DNA from: Torymus aiolomorphi | Lineage: Eukaryota; Arthropoda; Insecta; Hymenoptera; Torymidae | Reading direction: 5' to 3' | Assembly: GCA_036365515.1 (NCBI GenBank) | Contig: CM070874.1 | Location: forward strand, 207,570,297 to 207,634,296 | DNA: 64,000 bases | Part shown: piece after piece, positions 57,670-64,000 of the stretch | Layout of the letters: every line of letters starts with the position of its first letter | How positions within the stretch are numbered: the stretch's first letter is position 1 | Notes under the pieces: generated by a model | The model's database searches: none | What the model saw: only the letters and a program-made list of their open reading frames with translations | What the model was told of the DNA's origin: nothing | Translations under genes and position numbers: made by a program

Positions 57670-60212
57670 GGCTACAGACAGCACATAACCTAGATCTGCA
57701 TATTGCTCTTCCAGATTCGCAAGTGAGTTGATAGATGGCGGCGGGGTAAACAAGAATCACAATCTCGCAACGCTAATGCAGCTTATGCTTACAAGAATCT
57801 GGTAGAGACAGAGTCTGAAAAGACAAATTAATTTTCAGAAAAACAAGGAAATGCTCGGAATTTAGTTACCGGTAATTTTCCTTATCTCATTTATAATGAG
57901 TAAAAATAAATGATAGGCTTTTTCATTGAGTAATAGACTATCAGTTTTATGCGATTACATTTCCAACTTATTCAAGGAAGAAACTGCCGAACATTTCGAC
58001 GGTTTTTTCGCTTAAGCGCACTTAGATGGCTATGCCCGAATGTACGATTAAAGGAATATAATCTTCCTCCTAATTTCCTCAATGAGTAAGAGGCCGAGAA
58101 CCATCTCAAGCGAGATACATAAGGGCGATGGGAGGAAAAAAGTCCCTGCACCAGAGAGAGCAGGTTCGTTTCCCAAATCAGGATCGATTTTACTGCAGCA
58201 ATACACAGTTCTCGATCTACTGTTTGTCTCGCTGAATACGAATGATAGGCGCATGCAGCTAGTGCTATATAACTCATGTACTGAATGGTCATGAAGTTTA
58301 ACCTTAATGCTGCGCCATTGGAGTGTTACATTTTAAAGCATATTCTTAATATATAAAAATATATAGAAATATAAAAATGCTATTCTTGGACTGTCGTTTT
58401 ATCGATCATGTAAGCAATCGAATAAAATTTTCGAGGAAAAGACAAACACAGGTGTGCGTAGCGCGCCAGTTAACGTTAGCCATTATAAAAAAAAAAAAAA
58501 AAAAAAGACAAGCCGTAAGGACTGGTTCGTCTAAAGAAAATTTTATTTCTAATTTGAAAGCATTTGGCAAGAGAAACATTGGCGCGTGAAGCGTGCATGA
58601 ATCTTTCTAGCCTGATCAAAGAATTGATAGAATAAAGTATAAAGGGTGCTTTGCGACCCCGCTCACTTCCTTTTCAATTTCTTATATATATTGCCAAGCA
58701 GTGCGCTGTCATGTTTTTGATGATCGTTAATTCTTTTTTTTCATAAAATAGTAAGATTCAAGATTATATCAATCGATTGCGAAATAAATTATTGAAAACA
58801 AAAAATAAATAAATAAATAAATAAACATTTGTGTGCATAGCACTCCCATTAACGCAAAATTATATAATAATTACTATGATTATAATATTGTAATAAAAAG
58901 GTAATTGTAAATGCATAGCATCAGATTCTTTAGAACGTTTTGAAAACAGGCTGACGTTCGTTGGTTATTATACTGGTCGTATATATGTAAATCAAAATAT
59001 GTCAAAATTTTAATTTTAAGTTAATTAACGATAATTATCGTGGTTTGATTTCGAGTCTTTCAATATGGATTTCTTGCGGGTATAAAAGTTACTCTTCAAG
59101 AATTACGAGATATCGAATTCAAACATTTCTGTTACTAAATTTTGTCAACGCAATTATCAACTTACAAATAATAATTATATTATTATAAAGAGTATAATTT
59201 ATTCTTTACTCATATGTATTACTGATAATGTTTTTAGTCAATTCTGACTAGATCCGTTGGGAGCGAGGAAGAAAATAAATCTCTCAAGATGTTAAATATT
59301 TGCGACGTTTCGTCGACGGATTTGTCGACCGTGAATACGATTAACAACTTAGATCATATTTATTACTCATTAGCTAAGGCTATATACATTTAAGGTTATT
59401 TATATATTTTTCATATTTATTAATCAACCAAGGTATCATAATCTTAAATTTTTGACTTTAAGTATTTGTTACGCTACTTAAAGTATATATACTGCCTAAT
59501 TTCTTACTGACCTATGATATGGGTTCGAGTAATCGATGAATATTCAATTGTAGTTGATGTCTAGGTCTTATAAAGGCGTTTTTAACAACCCCTTCACGAT
59601 TCTTACAAAGTGATATGGATAAACTATTATTTGAATCAAGTAACTGGTGGTCTCAGTCAACACCAAATCTATATCAAAATTTTATTTCGATGCTTTAGTG
59701 CGTCTAAATTTTTCTATAAAGGTAAAATATCAGGTGAATTACCGTAGATTATTCGTTTATACACTGAAAAAAAAAAATTTCCAATTGAATCATTTAAATA
59801 CATTTTATTGAAAGAAAAAGTAATTGAAAGAATTGAGGCGTCATTGAAGTTATTACACGACTCATTAATTCAAATATATATAATGATTGTCTTAATATTA
59901 TATTATAATTCTCTTCATCTAATATTTGAATTGGAACTTTTCCTTCTTATTCAAGTAAAATAGAACGATAGTAGTGTCTATCCGTAATCTGACTTTAGTA
60001 TTACTAAATACTTAGTATTTTGTGTATTTAATCAATATATATTTATATAAGAAAAAATCTCGCGAGTTTGTTGTGATAATTTAACATAATTATAATTCTT
60101 TTTTTTTATTACAAAATTCTAAAGAAATATCGTACATAGTCTTAGAGAACAAAGATATTCTACAAGAGTATGAGGTATGGTTGATTTCAGTTGGGTTAAT
60201 CAAATTATTAAG

Positions 60213-60267
<55 letters not shown>

Positions 60268-61015
60268 CAAGTTTTGAGAGACTCTAGTGATTGAATAATA
60301 ATAATAGTCGTTTACTGTGTATGTAAAAGATTTAAAAAGTTTTAAAACATTGCGCATAATAATAAAATCTTTTTCAATACGAGAAAATTACATAAAAACA
60401 TAAGAAATACACAATATCCCTTCTTAAAGTGATGAGCGGCCATGTTGAAGCATCAAAAGGCTTGATTTTGATTGGTCGATAAGAAGAAGGCGCGAAAAAT
60501 TTACTGTCTGGAATTTAATGTTTGAATTTTTTAATGGAATTTTTACATTTAGGGTAGTATAAAAATGATTAAGTTCTGAATTTGAAAAAATACTTAAATA
60601 CGTTAAAAGTAAAACGTAATGAAGATAGCATACATAACCTCAAAACAGAAAAGTACGCGCGAAGCGCGTTTGATTATCGCTTGTACATTGAGATTTCAAT
60701 GTGTCAACGACTAATTTTCAGTCTCCTCAATATCGTATCTATGTTATAATATCACAGTCAAAACCTAGAAACTAAAATGTTAGGTTTGAAAGTGTTTTAG
60801 TTCAAATGATTTAATTATTAAGATAAACAGTGGGATGTAGTTCGATTTTATAAACATAACTATTACATGTGGTAGATTCTGATAAAGCTAGTCCAGTAGC
60901 TGATTCTGATACTTAAAGTACTTAAGTTAAATAGTTTTCTTTTTCAAACGAAGTTCGTAATTGTCTAGAATTTAGAATTGCTGAAATAAAAGACTGAATA
61001 GTCACTCTTAACATC
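57670..61015. other. AT-rich interior of the TIR element; no gene seen
   Basis: Contains a poly-A run (58,489-58,506), (AAAT)n near 58,800-58,825 and (AAT)n at 60,209-60,263. Frames near 57,972-58,589 resemble nothing known. Confidence 0.4.
60209..60263. repeat. (AAT)n microsatellite
   Basis: About 18 uninterrupted aat units. Confidence 0.95.
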
Positions 61016-61689
61016 TACCTAGTGATCTCGAGAACGAGACACGAAGCATAATTGGACGATCGAGCGAGCCCGCCGAAGGCGGGCGAAGCTCCATCATAAT
61101 TATGCAGAGGGTCTCGTTCGAGAAGATCACATCCCACCCTTAAATAAATTTTAATAAAAATTTATAACATATAAATACATATAATAACATATATTATTCA
61201 TTTAACATTATCTTAAGAACGTTCCCACCCATTGATAACATATGGACAACATAGCAACTGTAAACTATATGACGAGAGAGACCGGCCGGCCTGGCGAGGC
61301 GAGCCAGCAGCCGAGTTTTAGAAGTGGGGATAGCTGAAGTTTGTGGCGACATCTGTGTACACTGGCGGTACTACCTAGTGATCTTCTCGAATGAGACCCT
61401 CTGCATAATTATGATCGAGCTTCGCCCGCCTTCGGCGGGCTCGCTCGATCGTCCAATTTTATTTTAAAGATATTGAAGTCTTGCCGCAGCTGTCTCTCAT
61501 GAATTTATGAACATAACGGACCAATGAATACATGAGTTTATAGAAGATTAGACTGCAGAGGAAGTAAATTAAATTAGAAAAAGGTATGAAAAGCAAGGTT
61601 AAGGCACAAAATGTGAGATTTGAGATATAAATATCACAACTATATGTAAATTCATACGCTTTTAACTTAAGGCGGTCTTACACCTAGTG

Positions 61690-62215
61690 GCTTCTGAGGT
61701 CAAAATTAGCTATAAAAAAAAGAAAAATGTAGTTTAAACAAAATACAATATATATACTATAAATATACACTATTTCTGATAATATGGCCCAAGGCTTAAT
61801 CTGTAGACCAATTTTACTCAAAGATATAGCATTTAACTATTCTATTGATTTTCATGGGAGAGGAACTAAATTACTTGAAATTCATGCAGTTATGGCAGAA
61901 AGAGTTGGAAAAATAAAATTTCTGAAAATTAATATTTCTTTTATGGAAAAAACTGCTTTAAATTCATGAATTTTATGAATTTTTATGTTTTTTTGTAGAT
62001 TTTACCATTTTAAAATTATTCAATAAAATATTTTTCATATTTTCAACTCTTCCTACCATAGATGAATAAATTTCAAGTAATTCAGGCTGTCTGCCATCAA
62101 AATCAATGGAATAGTTTTTTTTTTAAAGTAACGCCAAACTTTAAAAAATGACATTTTGAGAAATAAGCCTACAAAGAAAAATACCATAAAACTTCAAAAA
62201 TAGCCAGCCATTAGG
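61690..62215. mobile_element. Small foldback element (MITE-like)
   Basis: ttgattttcatgggagaggaactaaattac...gaaattcatgcag is mirrored at 62,040-62,118 (gaatttcaagtaatt..., atcaaaatcaatggaatag). Weaker mirror similarity reaches cctagtggcttctgagg and cctaatggctggctatt. No frame. Confidence 0.65.
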
Positions 62216-62221
62216 TTCCCA

Positions 62222-62888
62222 TGTGAAGTCCGGAAATAAGTGGAAATAAATAGTAATTGGTTTTATGTATGTTTATTATATAAAATACAATAATTTATTT
62301 ACCAATACAATCTGCTGGCTTCTGGTAGATCGATGCGTTTTAATTTTACTTACAATTCTTTTCTATAATTGTTCTTTACGTTTAGAATTTACACTTGATT
62401 TTATAAATTTACTATAAATAACTTATAAGATCTGCTGACTAGACGTACTTACGATTACAATTTCAATAATTTATAAGATCTGCTTGCTAGATGAGTAAGG
62501 CTTACGATTTCAACTTCCTCGATGTCGTCGAAGTACACGGAGCTCGCCAGGTTTCTTGTACGCTGTGACTAACGTGCGTGATGCATTTCGCAGTTTTTAT
62601 TACGCGGTTTAATTGGGTTATAGATGATAAATTAAGATCATCTTTATTAAGAAATTTTCGGTTGCGGTTTATACGCGTAGCATTTAAGCGGTAGGATTGT
62701 GAAATGCTGATTTGTTAAAAAATTGCACGCCACTGTCTTCTGGAGGTCGATGGCTCTCTACGTCACACGCTCTACGGTACGAGCGAAATGCTGCGTTGCA
62801 TTCTCGCGTTTATATGTCAGGGAATATGTGATGTGAATAAACTTTCAGAATGAAACTCTAAATCTATAATACGTCTCCGGACGTAACA
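62222..62888 (-). repeat. LTR of a Ty3/gypsy-type element
   Basis: On the minus strand it starts TGTTACGTCCGGAG and ends TTCCGGACTTCACA, with an AATAAA signal near its end. A polypurine tract directly precedes it. The internal region to the right is short and unrecognisable, so the element is truncated or broken by the (AAT)n tract. Its start resembles the solo LTR at 42,493. Confidence 0.7.
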
Positions 62889-62900
62889 CCTTCCCCCTTA
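62889..62900 (-). promoter_or_regulatory. Polypurine tract beside the LTR
   Basis: The minus strand reads TAAGGGGGAAGG immediately before TGTTACG, the classical plus-strand primer of Ty3/gypsy elements. Confidence 0.75.
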
Positions 62901-63019
62901 GACTGTTGAATGCCATACAGATACAACAATGTATTATGCATCAGAGATTTTCCGTTACAAAAATTTATTGATAAGTAAAAGATAAAATATAATAATACGA
63001 GTTATGAATGATAATAATT

Positions 63020-63168
<149 letters not shown>

Positions 63169-63169
63169 C

Positions 63170-64000
63170 CCGGTGTCTATCTAGTCATAGATGAGCATTT
63201 TTCCATGCTTCCGGGCGCGTCCCCAGGTTGCGGATCAGGGAAGGGCCAGCTGGGACTGGTCAGCTGCGAATATATTGAGTAAGCAGTTGCGGACAGAGGA
63301 ACGTGAGAATGGACGAATGAATGGGCACAGTATGAGTGGGCTGCGGCCGACAGTCTGTGAATATTCCGTTCAGACTAGTCAAGGGGAGAGTAGTAAACTC
63401 CTCGGCCGGGGTGATGCGTGAAGTTAGTCTAACCTCTGCATGGAGTAATATTAGGGTGCGTATGTCCCTGAAATACAGGCGAAAACCTAGTGAAAGTGCA
63501 TGTTCAATGTGGGAAGAGCAATACGTATCCACCGAGTGGAGCCAATGGAAGGGTTGAACCAGGTCAGGCGGGCGCAGGTGTGGAGGATTACATGGTCAAT
63601 ATTTCCTTATACCCGAAGCTGCGTAGGGCAAATCGCACACCGTCTAGCCTGAGGTTTCGGTCAGGTGTTGGGACGGACCCAACATCGCCCACTCGGTAGG
63701 GGTGACGTTAAACCATTTGCATCATTATGGCGCGGGCCTATCCCGTAATCTTTTTCTGTAGAGTCACTAGGTGCTGATAGGAGTGACCGTCCGACAAACC
63801 GCCTCTCGGCTTCGGCACCCATAAATAGGGTTTCTTACAGGCGGAGATAGTAGCCACACCGAGGTGTAGCTCCCATAATGGGCGAACCGTCTTAAAACAC
63901 AGATTGTATGCATGATGACTCACCTCAAAATCAAAGATATAGATGTAGAAATCCAAGGAAGGGAAGGCAGAGCGAACACGCCGACTGACCGCACAGCCCG
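63170..64000. other. GC-richer segment, unidentified, runs off the window
   Basis: Composition shifts to GC-rich right after the (AAT)n tract, without a long frame. Small frames on both strands overlap freely. The texture is that of a 5' UTR of a larger non-LTR element or of an rDNA-like spacer, but I cannot identify it from sequence alone. Confidence 0.25.

Larger units (their letters stand above)
56917..61452. mobile_element. Terminal-inverted-repeat element nested in the foldback arm
   Basis: It is flanked by CCAATTTT at 56,909-56,916 and 61,453-61,460, and the foldback left arm preserves the empty site. Inverted repeats of about 140 bp (56,921-57,063 and 61,265-61,415) are GC-rich and near-identical (ggtagtaccgccagtgtaca; cctcgccaggccggccggtc). 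The right end carries an extra hairpin-forming tail (gcccgccttcggcgggc) that is repeated inverted at 61,055-61,090. No transposase found. The 8-bp duplication would fit hAT- or P-like insertion. Confidence 0.65.
49918..61668. mobile_element. Foldback element with arms split by nested insertions
   Basis: The left arm (49,918-50,683, minus an insert at 49,966-50,257) is the reverse complement of right-arm pieces at 61,453-61,668, 56,833-56,916 and 53,428-53,566, in that order. The pieces join exactly when the later insertions (53,567-56,832 and 56,917-61,452) are removed. Outer ends read agttaaaagcgtatgaa and its mirror. The core holds a dispersed repeat and a mariner. Arm sequences (caggatttacaa, gtgatcctttgt, tcttgttcactgtcctttt) are diverged relatives of the 41.6-49.6 kb element. 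Confidence 0.75.

Overview
This looks like AT-rich nuclear DNA of an insect, possibly a parasitoid wasp. The basis is compositional: a BEL/Pao element primed by an insect-type tRNA-Tyr, a PHD/RRM-ORF1 LINE, mariner, Penelope-like elements (PLEs), long (GA)n/(TC)n tracts in CpG-rich islands, and very many foldback repeats. I cannot name the species. I found no confident intact host protein gene. The window is a nested graveyard of mobile elements with a few promoter-like CpG-rich islands.

Layout. 0-2.4 kb: CpG-rich (GA)n island with a possible 5' exon, then a 291-bp tandem repeat. 2.47-8.04 kb: a complete BEL/Pao insertion on the minus strand with a perfect 5-bp target duplication, long LTRs and a tRNA-Tyr primer site. 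Its interior is short, riddled with frameshifts and saturated with TGAGT. 8.7-13.6 kb: a minus-strand LINE with broken ORFs and a TTAA-flanked palindromic MITE in ORF1. 14.5-18.2 kb: tandem repeats, including a 452-bp repeat element (15,251-16,560) with 16-bp target duplications that carries hammerhead ribozymes. 19.16-21.04 kb: a foldback element. 21.9-23.3 kb: a TATA-driven island followed by a unit that recurs, diverged, at 54.8-55.8 kb. 24.4-28.6 kb: dispersed repeats, a gag fragment, a 438-bp satellite and an RRM pseudogene. 28.6-30.8 kb: a CpG-rich promoter-like island.

31.0-39.0 kb is a giant palindrome (arms about 2.9 kb) with a 12-bp minisatellite at its centre and a 5'-truncated PLE in one arm. 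41.6-49.6 kb is a long-inverted-repeat element around a pogo-like transposase pseudogene, with a solo LTR in one arm and a second PLE in the transposase intron. 49.9-61.7 kb is a related foldback whose arms are split by at least three later insertions and which encloses a near-intact mariner. 61.7-64.0 kb holds a small foldback, a Ty3/gypsy-type LTR, an (AAT)n tract and an unidentified GC-richer segment.

The most notable signal is the self-cleaving RNA motif. Copy 1 of the 452-bp repeat encodes, on the minus strand, a fully paired 67-nt hammerhead with all core residues. Its neighbour has one stem II base pair broken. This has the organisation of an animal retrozyme: a small non-autonomous retroelement thought to spread through ribozyme-cut RNA. 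PLE termini in the same window carry weaker hammerhead-like cores.
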